5,817 nt of DNA. Source: Gemmatimonadaceae bacterium. Lineage in GTDB: Bacteria > Gemmatimonadota > Gemmatimonadetes > Gemmatimonadales > Gemmatimonadaceae. The stretch is taken from positions 1 through 5,817 of the forward strand of contig JADGGM010000225.1 in the NCBI GenBank assembly GCA_019689955.1, read 5' to 3'. The notes under the pieces are model-generated. The model was not told the DNA's origin, ran no database searches, and worked only from the letters and a program-made list of their open reading frames with translations. Position 1 is the stretch's first letter. Every line of letters begins with the position of its first letter. Of this stretch, positions 1 through 5,817 are shown piece by piece. Both the position numbers and the translations under genes were made by a program.

Positions 1-761
1 TGCCGCTGCACGGGGTGGTGGGTGCGCTCGAGGGGGCGATCGCCGCGATGCGGGAGCGGGTCACGCGCGGCGGGCTCGTCCATCTCCCCGTGGCGGCGCT
101 GCAGGTGGTGGAAACGCCGGCGGCGCTGCGGCCGATCGCCGCGCCACTCGCGTACCGAGCGCCGGCGGACGCGGGCGGGGACGGCGTGCTGCTCGTCACC
201 CCGCCCGAGCCGGACGGGCGCCGCGGTGGGCTCGCGCGCGCGGAGCTCGCGAGCGTGGCGGCGCGCGAGGGGGTGCCGGGGGTGCACGTGCAGCTCGCGA
301 CGGCGCGCGCGCTGCCGCACCCCGTGCGACGCGCGCTCATCACGGCCGAGGGGAGCGCGGCGTGGGCAGCGTACGCCGAATGGGTCATGGCGGAGTCCGG
401 CGCGCTCGGATCGAGCGAGGAGCGGTTCTTTCACGCGTATCGCGTGCTGCGCAGCGCGGTACGGCTTCTGCTCGACATCGTGATGCACACCAAGGGAGTG
501 AGCGTCGCGGCGGCGGCCGATCGCCTGGAGAGCGAGCTGGGGCTGAGCCCCGCGGAAGCGCTGGCGGAGGCGCGGCGGTGCTGCGCGAACCCCACCCTCG
601 GCGTGTGCGAGGCCGTGGGGCGGCGCGCGCTCCTCGCGCTGCGTGAAGACGTTCGGCGCGAGCGCGGCCCGGCGTTCTCCCTCGGCGTGTTCCACGACGA
701 GCTGCTCCGCTACGGCGCGCTGCCGACCGCGCTCGCGCGGTGGGGCATGGGGGTCGCATGA
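1..761 (+). CDS. DUF885 family protein, C-terminal part, with degenerate metal-binding motif
   Basis: The reading frame is open to the left edge, so this is the C-terminal ~250 residues of a protein that in this family usually has 550-600. The GTG codons at 15 and 18 are probably internal. Landmarks of DUF885 appear in the right order: the ETPAALRP segment, a PG-x-H-x-Q element (264-293), W-A-x-YAE (363-380), a D-x-x-x-HTKG-x-S segment around 474-504, a P-T-L-G...G region, and the terminal FHDELLRYGALP. The family is usually described as uncharacterised with a zinc-peptidase-like HE-x-x-PGHH motif. Here that motif reads REGVPGVHVQ, and the usual EGWA-x-YAE reads AAWAAYAE, so several expected ligands are missing. 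It may be a non-catalytic paralogue. The TGA stop overlaps a possible ATG (758) of the next gene's frame, but that gene more likely starts at 800. Family call is fairly sure; activity is unknown. Confidence 0.8.
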   Translation, partial: PLHGVVGALEGAIAAMRERVTRGGLVHLPVAALQVVETPAALRPIAAPLAYRAPADAGGDGVLLVTPPEPDGRRGGLARAELASVAAREGVPGVHVQLATARALPHPVRRALITAEGSAAWAAYAEWVMAESGALGSSEERFFHAYRVLRSAVRLLLDIVMHTKGVSVAAAADRLESELGLSPAEALAEARRCCANPTLGVCEAVGRRALLALREDVRRERGPAFSLGVFHDELLRYGALPTALARWGMGVA

Positions 762-789
762 GCCGACGCCGGGCGTTCTCATCAACCAC

Positions 790-793
790 GAGG
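790..793 (+). promoter_or_regulatory. Ribosome binding site for the propeller gene
   Basis: A GAGG lies six bases before the ATG at 800. It decides the start in favour of 800 over the in-frame GTG at 740 and ATG at 758, neither of which gives a compact signal peptide. No clear promoter was seen in the 38-base gap, so co-transcription with the DUF885 gene is likely. Confidence 0.5.
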
Positions 794-799
794 CATGTC

Positions 800-1996
800 A
801 TGACCAATACATCGTTGCGCCGGTGGACCGCGCTGGCCGGGGTGCTCGCCCTGGGCGCCGCGGCGTGCCGCGGAGCGGAGCAGCAGCGCGCGGACTCCAC
901 GCAGGGCGCGCAGGGAGCGCAACCCGCGTCGGCCGTATCGCCCACGCCCGCGGGCCCGCTCGTCTACGTGACCAACGAGGACGGGAACAGCGTGACCGTG
1001 ATCGACGCCGCGCGCGACAGCGTCGTGGGCACCATCTCGCCGGGGCAGCGCCCACGCGGGATCCGCGTGAGCCCCGACGGCTCGACGCTCATCGTCGCGG
1101 TGAGCGGCTCGCCCAAAGGCGGGCCGGGGGTCGACGAATCCAAGCTCCCCCCGCCCGACCGCTCCAAGGACGGGATCGCCATCGTGGATCGCGCGAGCGG
1201 GGCGGTGAAGTGGCGGCTCCAGGGCGGGCACGACCCCGAGTCGTTCGACGTGACGCCGGACGGCGCGCGCATCTACGTGTCGAACGAGGACGCCGGGACC
1301 GCGACCGTGCTCGACGCCGCGAGCCGGAAGGTGATCGCGACCGTGAAAGTGGGCGCGGAGCCCGAAGGGGTGGAGACGCGCCCCGGCGGGAAGGAAGTGT
1401 GGGTGACGAGCGAGGGGCGGGGGACCGTCTCCGTGATCGACGTGGCCACGAACACGGCCAAGGCGACGATCAAGGTCGGGAAGCGGCCGCGCTCCGTGGC
1501 GTTCACCCCGGACGGCGCGAAGGCGTACGTCCCCGCGGAGATGGGTGGGACGGTGACCGTGGTGGACGCGAACACGTACAAGCCGGTGAAGACGATCACC
1601 ATGCCGGAGGGCTCGCGCCCCATGGGCTCGGCGATGGCGCCGGACGGGAAGCGCGTGTACATCAGCAACGGGCGCGGCGGGACCGTGTCGGTGATCGACA
1701 CCGAGACGGACTCCCTCCTCACGACCTTCCCCGTCGGGCAGCGGCCGTGGGGGATCGCGATCACCCCCGACGGGAAGCGGCTCTACACGGCGAACGGACC
1801 GTCGAACGACGTCTCGGTGGTGGACCTCGCGACGAATCAGGTGGTGAAGCGGATCCCGGCCGGGAAGTCGCCGTGGGGCATCGCGATCTCGCAGAAGGCG
1901 GGCGCGCGGCGGCGCCCGGGCGCGCCCCGCCCCCCACCCGCGGGGGGGGGGGGGGGGCGCGGCTCGGGCGCAACGTCATCGCGCTCTCGGCCGTGA
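800..1996 (+). CDS. YVTN/PQQ-associated beta-propeller lipoprotein (C-terminal end unreliable)
   Basis: The product reads as an exported beta-propeller. Residues 1-22 form a signal sequence (R7-R8, then a hydrophobic A/L/G stretch) ending in GAAAC, so Cys23 is a plausible lipid-modified residue, although the lipobox lacks the usual Leu at -3. A Q/A/S-rich linker runs to about residue 52. From 54 to 364 come about seven repeats of the form YV(T/S)N-x-x-x-x-V-VID-x-x-x...V-G-x-x-P-x-G-x-x-x-TPDG. The order and wording (NDVSVVD, then PWGIAI as the last element) match the family of PQQ-dependent-catabolism-associated propellers (TIGR03866-like). Such proteins are thought to act as periplasmic binding or scaffold proteins; no substrate can be read here, and no PQQ enzyme is nearby. 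Homology ends near K366 (1897). Residues 367-398 are encoded by an almost pure G/C stretch with 16 G and by bases that in another frame encode the MFS protein, so this tail and the stop at 1994-1996 are probably not genuine. Confidence 0.85.
   Translation: MTNTSLRRWTALAGVLALGAAACRGAEQQRADSTQGAQGAQPASAVSPTPAGPLVYVTNEDGNSVTVIDAARDSVVGTISPGQRPRGIRVSPDGSTLIVAVSGSPKGGPGVDESKLPPPDRSKDGIAIVDRASGAVKWRLQGGHDPESFDVTPDGARIYVSNEDAGTATVLDAASRKVIATVKVGAEPEGVETRPGGKEVWVTSEGRGTVSVIDVATNTAKATIKVGKRPRSVAFTPDGAKAYVPAEMGGTVTVVDANTYKPVKTITMPEGSRPMGSAMAPDGKRVYISNGRGGTVSVIDTETDSLLTTFPVGQRPWGIAITPDGKRLYTANGPSNDVSVVDLATNQVVKRIPAGKSPWGIAISQKAGARRRPGAPRPPPAGGGGGRGSGATSSRSRP
1898..1962. repeat. Pure G/C junction tract with palindrome and C-run/G-run foldback
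   Basis: Of 65 bases only the A at 1936 is not G or C. It contains a 12-base palindrome GCGCCCGGGCGC (1912-1923), C runs at 1925-1928 and 1930-1935, and the G16 run at 1942-1957. The C6 run can pair with the start of the G run across a six-base loop (1936-1941), extended by C4 opposite further G. It sits exactly where the propeller gene should stop and the MFS gene should start, yet carries neither a stop in the propeller frame nor a convincing start in the MFS frame. It could be a damaged terminator hairpin or an assembly fault. Confidence 0.75.
1942..1957 (+). repeat. Homopolymer of 16 G
   Basis: Sixteen consecutive G, an outlier even for this composition. One extra G (or two fewer) would join the propeller frame to the MFS frame without a stop. 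Two readings are open: an artefact (poly-G is a known failure product of two-colour sequencing and of GC hairpins) or a slippage-prone tract. The run could also form a G-quadruplex on the coding strand or in the transcript. Confidence 0.9.
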
Positions 1997-3120
1997 GCTT
2001 CTTCACGGACGTGTCGAGCGAGATGATCTACCCGCTGCTCCCCGTGTTCCTGAGCGTCGTGCTGCACGCGAGCGCGAGCGCGATCGGGGTGGTGGAAGGG
2101 GCGGCGGAGTCGACGGCGGCGCTCCTCAAGCTGGTGAGCGGGTGGTGGTCCGACCGCGCGCGCGAGCGCAAGCCGCTGGTGGTCGCCGGCTACGCCCTGG
2201 CGAGCCTCGCGCGGCCGCTCGTGGCGATCGCGCAGTCGGTGGGGCAGGTGGTCGCGATCCGCGTGAGCGACCGCGTGGGGAAGGGGATCCGGACGTCGCC
2301 GCGCGACGCGCTCATCGCCGACTCGGTGGACCCGTCGATCCGCGGGCGCGCGTACGGCTTCCATCGCGCGTCGGACCACGCGGGGGCGGTGATCGGGCCG
2401 CTGGCGGCGTTCGCGATCCTGCGGTGGGGGACCGTCCCGCTCCGGCACGTGTTCTGGATGGCCGCGATCCCCGGAGTGATCGCGGTGCTCGTGCTCATCG
2501 TCGCGGTGAAGGAGGTCCCGCGCACGATCGTGCCGGCGGCCACGCGCCGCGAGAACGGCGGCCCGCTCGGGGCGCGGTTCTGGGCGTTCCTGGGGGTGGT
2601 GTTCCTCTTCACGCTCGGCAACTCCACCGACGCGTTCCTCCTCCTGCGCGCATCGCAGCTCGGGGTGAACGAGGCGCTGGTGCCCATCCTGTGGGCGATG
2701 CTGCACGTGGTGAAGTCGACGTCGAGCACCCCCGCCGGCGCGCTCTCCGACCGCGTGGGGCGGAAACCGCTCATCGTGACGGGGTGGCTGGTGTACGGGG
2801 CGGTCTATCTCCTCTTCGGGCGCGCGACGGCGGCGTGGCAGGCGTGGGCGCTGTTCGCGGCGTACGGGCTCTACTTCGGGCTCACCGAGGGGGTGGAGAA
2901 GGCGTACGTGGCCGATCTCGTCCCCGCCGCGCGGCGCGGGGCGGCGTTCGGGTGGTACAACCTCGCGCTCGGGCTGGGGGCGTTCCCGGCATCGCTCATC
3001 TTCGGCGCGATCTGGGACCGCGTGGGGGCGACGGCGGCGTTCACCTTCGGCGGGTTGCGCGCGCTCGCGGCGGCCGCGGGGAGCGCTATGAGCGCGCCGG
3101 GGCGCGCCGCCGCGCGTTGA
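1966..3120 (+). CDS. MFS transporter, 12 predicted helices, 5' end unresolved
   Basis: A major facilitator superfamily carrier of the inner membrane; substrate unknown. The recognisable protein starts at GRNVIALSAVSFFTDVSSEM, the typical first helix of its subgroup, and runs about 384 residues, close to the ~400 usual for the family. Motif A occurs twice, as GWWSDRARERKP (residues 59-70 counted from 1966) and GALSDRVGRKP (258-268), showing the two six-helix halves. SDRVGKGIRTSPRDALIADS (101-120) resembles the group sometimes called MJ1317-like. Helices alternate with charged loops as expected; the last (about 357-374) is weak and carries an Arg. No good start codon precedes the homology: GTG at 1873 overlaps the propeller domain and reads a low-complexity leader, while GTG at 1993 overlaps the upstream TGA (GTGA) but cuts into helix 1. 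The true start was probably lost with the junction. The gene converges on the minus-strand YbdD gene. Confidence 0.85.
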   Translation, partial: GRNVIALSAVSFFTDVSSEMIYPLLPVFLSVVLHASASAIGVVEGAAESTAALLKLVSGWWSDRARERKPLVVAGYALASLARPLVAIAQSVGQVVAIRVSDRVGKGIRTSPRDALIADSVDPSIRGRAYGFHRASDHAGAVIGPLAAFAILRWGTVPLRHVFWMAAIPGVIAVLVLIVAVKEVPRTIVPAATRRENGGPLGARFWAFLGVVFLFTLGNSTDAFLLLRASQLGVNEALVPILWAMLHVVKSTSSTPAGALSDRVGRKPLIVTGWLVYGAVYLLFGRATAAWQAWALFAAYGLYFGLTEGVEKAYVADLVPAARRGAAFGWYNLALGLGAFPASLIFGAIWDRVGATAAFTFGGLRALAAAAGSAMSAPGRAAAR

Positions 3121-3134
3121 GCGCGGCGGCGCGC
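3102..3134. terminator. Perfect 14-bp GC hairpin between convergent genes
   Basis: Bases 3102-3115 (GCGCGCCGCCGCGC) pair perfectly with 3121-3134; the five-base loop is GTTGA and holds the MFS stop codon TGA (3118-3120). The 3' arm ends three bases before the YbdD stop codon (3137-3139). The symmetry makes it equally strong on both transcripts, so a bidirectional terminator or transcript-end protector is likely. No T-run follows on either strand, so it is not a textbook intrinsic terminator. The hairpin is seen directly; the role is inferred. Confidence 0.65.
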
Positions 3135-3136
3135 GC

Positions 3137-3349
3137 TCAGCAGCAGCGCGCGCCCGGCTTGTCGTAGCGGTCGCGGAGGCGGCGCTGGACGAACTCGGCG
3201 CGGGAGAGCGGCACCTGGTCGGGGTGCCGCTCCCGCACGTGGGCGAGGTAGCGGTCGTAGTCCGGCGCGCCGAGGACGGTGCGCAGCACCCGCCCCACCG
3301 CGGCGGCGCGCCGGCGAGCGCGAGCCATCCAGGCGGCGCGTCCGATCAT
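3137..3349 (-). CDS. YbdD/YjiX family small protein (DUF466)
   Basis: A 70-residue protein from ATG 3349. The core VGRVLRTVLGAPDYDRYLAH, then HPDQVPLSRAEF, then an R-rich segment ending RYDKPGARCC at the C-terminus, matches Escherichia coli YbdD and YjiX, including the PDYD-x-Y, HPDQ and terminal Cys-Cys elements. The family (Pfam Sel_put/DUF466) is usually encoded next to CstA or BtsT peptide/pyruvate transporters, where it is thought to assist the transporter; its biochemistry is unclear. No such transporter is in the window. The start overlaps the S9 peptidase stop as ATGA (3346-3349), indicating translational coupling. The frame is open further upstream to an ATG at 3439, but that would add 30 residues overlapping the peptidase with no homology. 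Met8 (3328) is a second possible start. Family call is confident. Confidence 0.88.
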   Translation of the reverse strand: MIGRAAWMARARRRAAAVGRVLRTVLGAPDYDRYLAHVRERHPDQVPLSRAEFVQRRLRDRYDKPGARCC

Positions 3350-5748
3350 TGCTCGTGGCCGGCCGCCGCTTGCGCGGCCGGAGCGGGGCGGATCGTGCGC
3401 TCGAAGAGATCGAAGATCCGCCGGTACTCGTCGGTCCACGACGACGGGTGCACGAAGCCGTGGTTCTCCACCGGGTACGGCGCGAGCGTCCAGTTCGTCT
3501 TCCCCAGCTCGATGAGCCGCTGCGTGAGCCGGACGATGTCCTGGAGCTCCACGTTCGTGTCGACCATCCCGTGCGCCATGAGGAGCGGCGCGCGCAGCCC
3601 GTCGGCGAAGTAGATCGGCGACGACTGCCGGTAGGCGAGCGTGTCCTGGTCGGGGAGATTGAGGATGCGCGACGTGTACCAGTGGTTGTAGTGCGCCCAG
3701 TCGGTGACCGCGCGGAGCGCCGCGCCGGCGCCGAAGTGCGAGGGCTCGGTGAAGAGCGCCATGAGCGTCATGAAGCCGCCGTAGCTCCCGCCGTAGATCC
3801 CCACGCGGCTCGCCGGGATGCCGAACTCCTTCTCCAGGTAGCGCGACGCGTCGACCTCATCCTGCAAGTCGCGCCCGCCCATGTGCCGGTAGATCGCCAC
3901 GCGCCAGTCGCGCCCGTAGCCGGCGGAGCCGCGGTAGTCGACGTCGAGCACCACGTAGCCCTTGGAGGCGAGGAACTGGTTGAACATGTACTCGCGGTAA
4001 TAGTCCGACCAGTAGTGGTGCACGTTGTGGAGGTAGCCGGCGCCGTGCACGAAGATCACCCCGGCGCCGTTGGGCGAGGCGCCCATGTCCTTCGGCCGGT
4101 AGATGCGCGCGGGGACCTGCACGCCGTCGGACGCGGGGATCATGACGATCTCCGGGACGATCCACGGGAAGCTGAGCCACGCGGCGGTGGGCGACGTCGT
4201 GAGCTGGGCCATGTCGCGCTCGCCCGCGCGGTTGCGCACGAGGAAGAGCTCGGGGGGGCGGTTGGCGGTCGAGTAGACGTCGGCCAGCCATTCGCCGTTC
4301 GGCGAGACGGTGACGTCGTGGCCGCCGGGCTGCGGCGTGAGGAGCGTGCGTGCGCCGCCGGTGACGGCCATGCGGTAGAACTGGCGGTCGAAGGGGGACG
4401 TCTCGCTCGTGTGCAGGTAGAACCACCGCTGGTCCGGCGAGAGCGTGACGTCGAGCACCTCCCATTTCCCTTTGGTGAGCTGCTGGTGGTCGCTCCCGTC
4501 GGGGCGCATGGTGTAGAGGTGCGCGAAGCCGTCGGCCTCGGAGACGAACCAGATGCGTCGGCCGTGGTCGTACCATCCGCCGCAGCCGAAGCACGGGCCG
4601 TCGACCCACGCGGTGTCGCGGAGCACGTCGGCGACCTGCACGCGCCCGGAGTCGGCGTCGACGGTCTCGATGAAGCGGGCTTTCCAGTCGTTGCGGACGG
4701 CGTACACGATGGCGCGGTCGCCGCGCTCGTTCCAGCCGAGGACGCGCACGAGCGCGGGGGACTTGATGGTGTCGTCCGGGATGACGTGGAGCCAGCGGGC
4801 GCGCCCCGAGGGGAGGCTCACGAAGGCGACGCGTCCGCCGTCCTGCGCATCGCCGACTTTCTCGCGCCCCTTGATCTCCTCGACGTAGCCGCTCTTGGTG
4901 ACGTAGCGCGGGACGTCGGTCTCGCGCGGTTTCTCGGCGGGGATGCGGGTGACGAGGAGGAGCGCGTTGCCGGTCGGCGAGACGTTGATCGAGGCGACTT
5001 TCTCGCCCTTCATGAGATAGAGCGCTCTGGGGTAGAGCGAGTCGCGGGCCGCCTGCTCGGCTTTCCTGATGCTGTCGGCGCGGTACTCGTCGCGGATCAC
5101 CTCGAACAGTGCGCGCTGCGTGGCCTCGAGCGCGGCACGTTGGCCGACGGGCTTCTCCTCCTTGGGCTCGGGGCCGGGGCGGATGTTGGTGATCTGTTGG
5201 ATCGCGCCGTCGCCGAGGTCGATGGCGAAGACGTTGTCGTCGCGCACGAAGAAGACGTGGCGGTCATCGGCGCCGAAGCGGGGGTGGGTCTCCTTGTCGA
5301 TCGTCCGCGTGAGGCGGCGCGCGGTGGCGCGGCGCGTGTCGACGACGAACAGGTCCCCCTCGTACTCGACGGCACGCCAGCGGCCATCGTGCGAGAGGCT
5401 CCCCTCCTCGAGAAGGGGGCCGACGGAATCCATGTGCGCGAGCGAGACGCGCTCGGGGGTAGCATGCGGCTCGGCGCGGACGCGGAACGGTCGGAGCGGC
5501 TCGCGCCAGTCGGTGCCCGGCGGGAGCCAGTAGAAGTAGATCCACTTGCTGTCCGGCGTCCACCGCACGCGCTCCGGCGGCCGGCCGACGATCTCGGGGC
5601 CGCGCATGATGTTCGGGATGGAGAAATCGAAGCTGCTCGCCGCCGGCTGTTGTTGCTGGGCGGTGAGGGGCGCGGCGGCGAGGAGCGCGAGAGCGGGGAA
5701 GAGGCGGCGGAGGGGCATGGAGAGAGCGTACGAAGAAGAGAGGCTCAT
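3346..5748 (-). CDS. Secreted S9 family serine peptidase (prolyl oligopeptidase-like)
   Basis: An 800-residue exported enzyme that should cleave peptides through a Ser-Asp-His triad. A signal peptide ends ...APLTA-QQQQ (about residue 30), so it is probably periplasmic or extracellular. Residues ~40-530 form a beta-propeller of the DPPIV_N/PD40 type (repeats such as TPDSKWIYF, SHDGRWRAVEY, SPDQRWFYLH, SPNGEWLAD), interrupted by a charged helical insert at about 193-240. Residues ~535-790 are the alpha/beta-hydrolase: the HGAGY strand (568-572, near the oxyanion region), GRDLQDEVDA (625-634), nucleophile in GGSYGG (Ser655), Asp730 in HGMVDTNVE and His763 in ENHGFVHP. Spacing fits DPP4 and acyl-peptidase relatives, so it looks intact. 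The DPP4 Glu pair in a DW-x-YEEE context was not found, so strict dipeptidyl-peptidase activity is doubtful. ATG 5748 and ATG 5718 (Met11, giving a tighter signal peptide MPLRR...) are both possible starts; neither has a strong ribosome site. It is followed by the coupled YbdD gene. Confidence 0.92.
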   Translation of the reverse strand: MSLSSSYALSMPLRRLFPALALLAAAPLTAQQQQPAASSFDFSIPNIMRGPEIVGRPPERVRWTPDSKWIYFYWLPPGTDWREPLRPFRVRAEPHATPERVSLAHMDSVGPLLEEGSLSHDGRWRAVEYEGDLFVVDTRRATARRLTRTIDKETHPRFGADDRHVFFVRDDNVFAIDLGDGAIQQITNIRPGPEPKEEKPVGQRAALEATQRALFEVIRDEYRADSIRKAEQAARDSLYPRALYLMKGEKVASINVSPTGNALLLVTRIPAEKPRETDVPRYVTKSGYVEEIKGREKVGDAQDGGRVAFVSLPSGRARWLHVIPDDTIKSPALVRVLGWNERGDRAIVYAVRNDWKARFIETVDADSGRVQVADVLRDTAWVDGPCFGCGGWYDHGRRIWFVSEADGFAHLYTMRPDGSDHQQLTKGKWEVLDVTLSPDQRWFYLHTSETSPFDRQFYRMAVTGGARTLLTPQPGGHDVTVSPNGEWLADVYSTANRPPELFLVRNRAGERDMAQLTTSPTAAWLSFPWIVPEIVMIPASDGVQVPARIYRPKDMGASPNGAGVIFVHGAGYLHNVHHYWSDYYREYMFNQFLASKGYVVLDVDYRGSAGYGRDWRVAIYRHMGGRDLQDEVDASRYLEKEFGIPASRVGIYGGSYGGFMTLMALFTEPSHFGAGAALRAVTDWAHYNHWYTSRILNLPDQDTLAYRQSSPIYFADGLRAPLLMAHGMVDTNVELQDIVRLTQRLIELGKTNWTLAPYPVENHGFVHPSSWTDEYRRIFDLFERTIRPAPAAQAAAGHEQ

Positions 5749-5817
5749 CGAATGCGGCTCGCTACGGGTGTTACGCGGATGCGTGGCGCGGCGCTGTGGG
5801 GCGGAACGGGCGGGGGC

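Noticed and set aside
740..802. Earlier starts for the propeller gene (GTG 740 or ATG 758 overlapping the DUF885 stop)
   Set aside because: They add a basic, non-hydrophobic leader ahead of the signal sequence; ATG 800 has a GAGG at proper spacing and gives a compact signal peptide.
385..945. Antisense frame of 186 codons opposite the DUF885 end
   Set aside because: R/A/P-rich shadow with no recognisable domain, overlapping a well-supported gene.
1993..1996. GTGA overlap as a genuine coupled start of the MFS gene
   Set aside because: It would remove the first half of helix 1 (RNVIALSA), which is in the correct frame upstream and typical of the family; the stop it overlaps is itself doubtful.
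1837..2706. Antisense frame of 289 codons opposite the MFS gene
   Set aside because: Composition is R/H/P-rich, typical of an antisense shadow in GC-rich DNA; no ribosome site or family match.
643..3120. One continuous 825-residue plus-strand frame covering the propeller region and the MFS gene
   Set aside because: Only the part after about 1966 looks like protein; the upstream half is an Arg/Gly-rich shadow of the propeller gene in another frame.
800..3120. A natural propeller-MFS fusion protein broken by one frameshift
   Set aside because: The propeller is exported while an MFS N-terminus is cytoplasmic, and the joining sequence is a pure G/C tract rather than a plausible linker; kept only as a remote option.
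2142..3167. Long plus-strand frame of 341 codons inside the MFS gene
   Set aside because: Low-complexity Arg/Ala/Gly sequence with no family features, lying over clear MFS helices in another frame.
3137..3439. Longer 100-residue version of the YbdD-like protein from ATG 3439
   Set aside because: The additional 30 residues lie inside the peptidase gene and have no family similarity; ATG 3349 overlaps the peptidase stop and gives the usual family length.

Overview
The window is very GC-rich (well over 65 percent by eye), with the third-codon-position G/C bias that makes every frame look open. The mix of an S9 peptidase, a DUF885 protein, a YVTN-type propeller lipoprotein and a secreted protein ending its signal peptide in ...LTA-QQQQ would suit Gemmatimonadota or a similar GC-rich soil bacterium. 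This assignment is inference from gene content and composition only; no marker gene is present.

Layout. The left part is read on the plus strand. First comes the C-terminal part of a DUF885 protein that enters from outside the window (to 761). After a 38-base gap follows a putative lipoprotein built of YVTN/PQQ-associated beta-propeller repeats (800-1996), then a 12-helix MFS transporter (recognisable from about 1966 to 3120). The right part is read on the minus strand: a secreted prolyl-oligopeptidase-family S9 serine peptidase (5748-3346), then a 70-residue YbdD/YjiX-family (DUF466) protein (3349-3137) joined to it by an ATGA stop/start overlap. The two blocks converge at about 3120-3137. 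A perfect 14-bp all-GC hairpin sits there, and its loop contains the MFS stop codon.

Functional picture. The S9 peptidase is probably an exported peptide-degrading enzyme. YbdD-type proteins are usually encoded beside CstA/BtsT peptide or pyruvate transporters, so coupling one to a secreted peptidase fits a theme of peptide use, but no CstA gene is in view. The DUF885 protein belongs to a family that resembles metallopeptidases, yet here the expected metal-binding motif is badly eroded. The propeller and the MFS carrier have no clear shared substrate.

The most striking local anomaly is the propeller/MFS junction. About 65 bases (1898-1962) contain a single A and otherwise only G and C, and include a run of 16 G. 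Propeller homology stops just before it and MFS homology starts just after it in another frame, with no normal stop codon or good start codon between. This looks most like an assembly or sequencing fault in a GC hairpin, but a real slippery poly-G tract cannot be excluded from the sequence alone. I found no tRNA, rRNA, CRISPR array, insertion sequence or clear new defence or mobile system.
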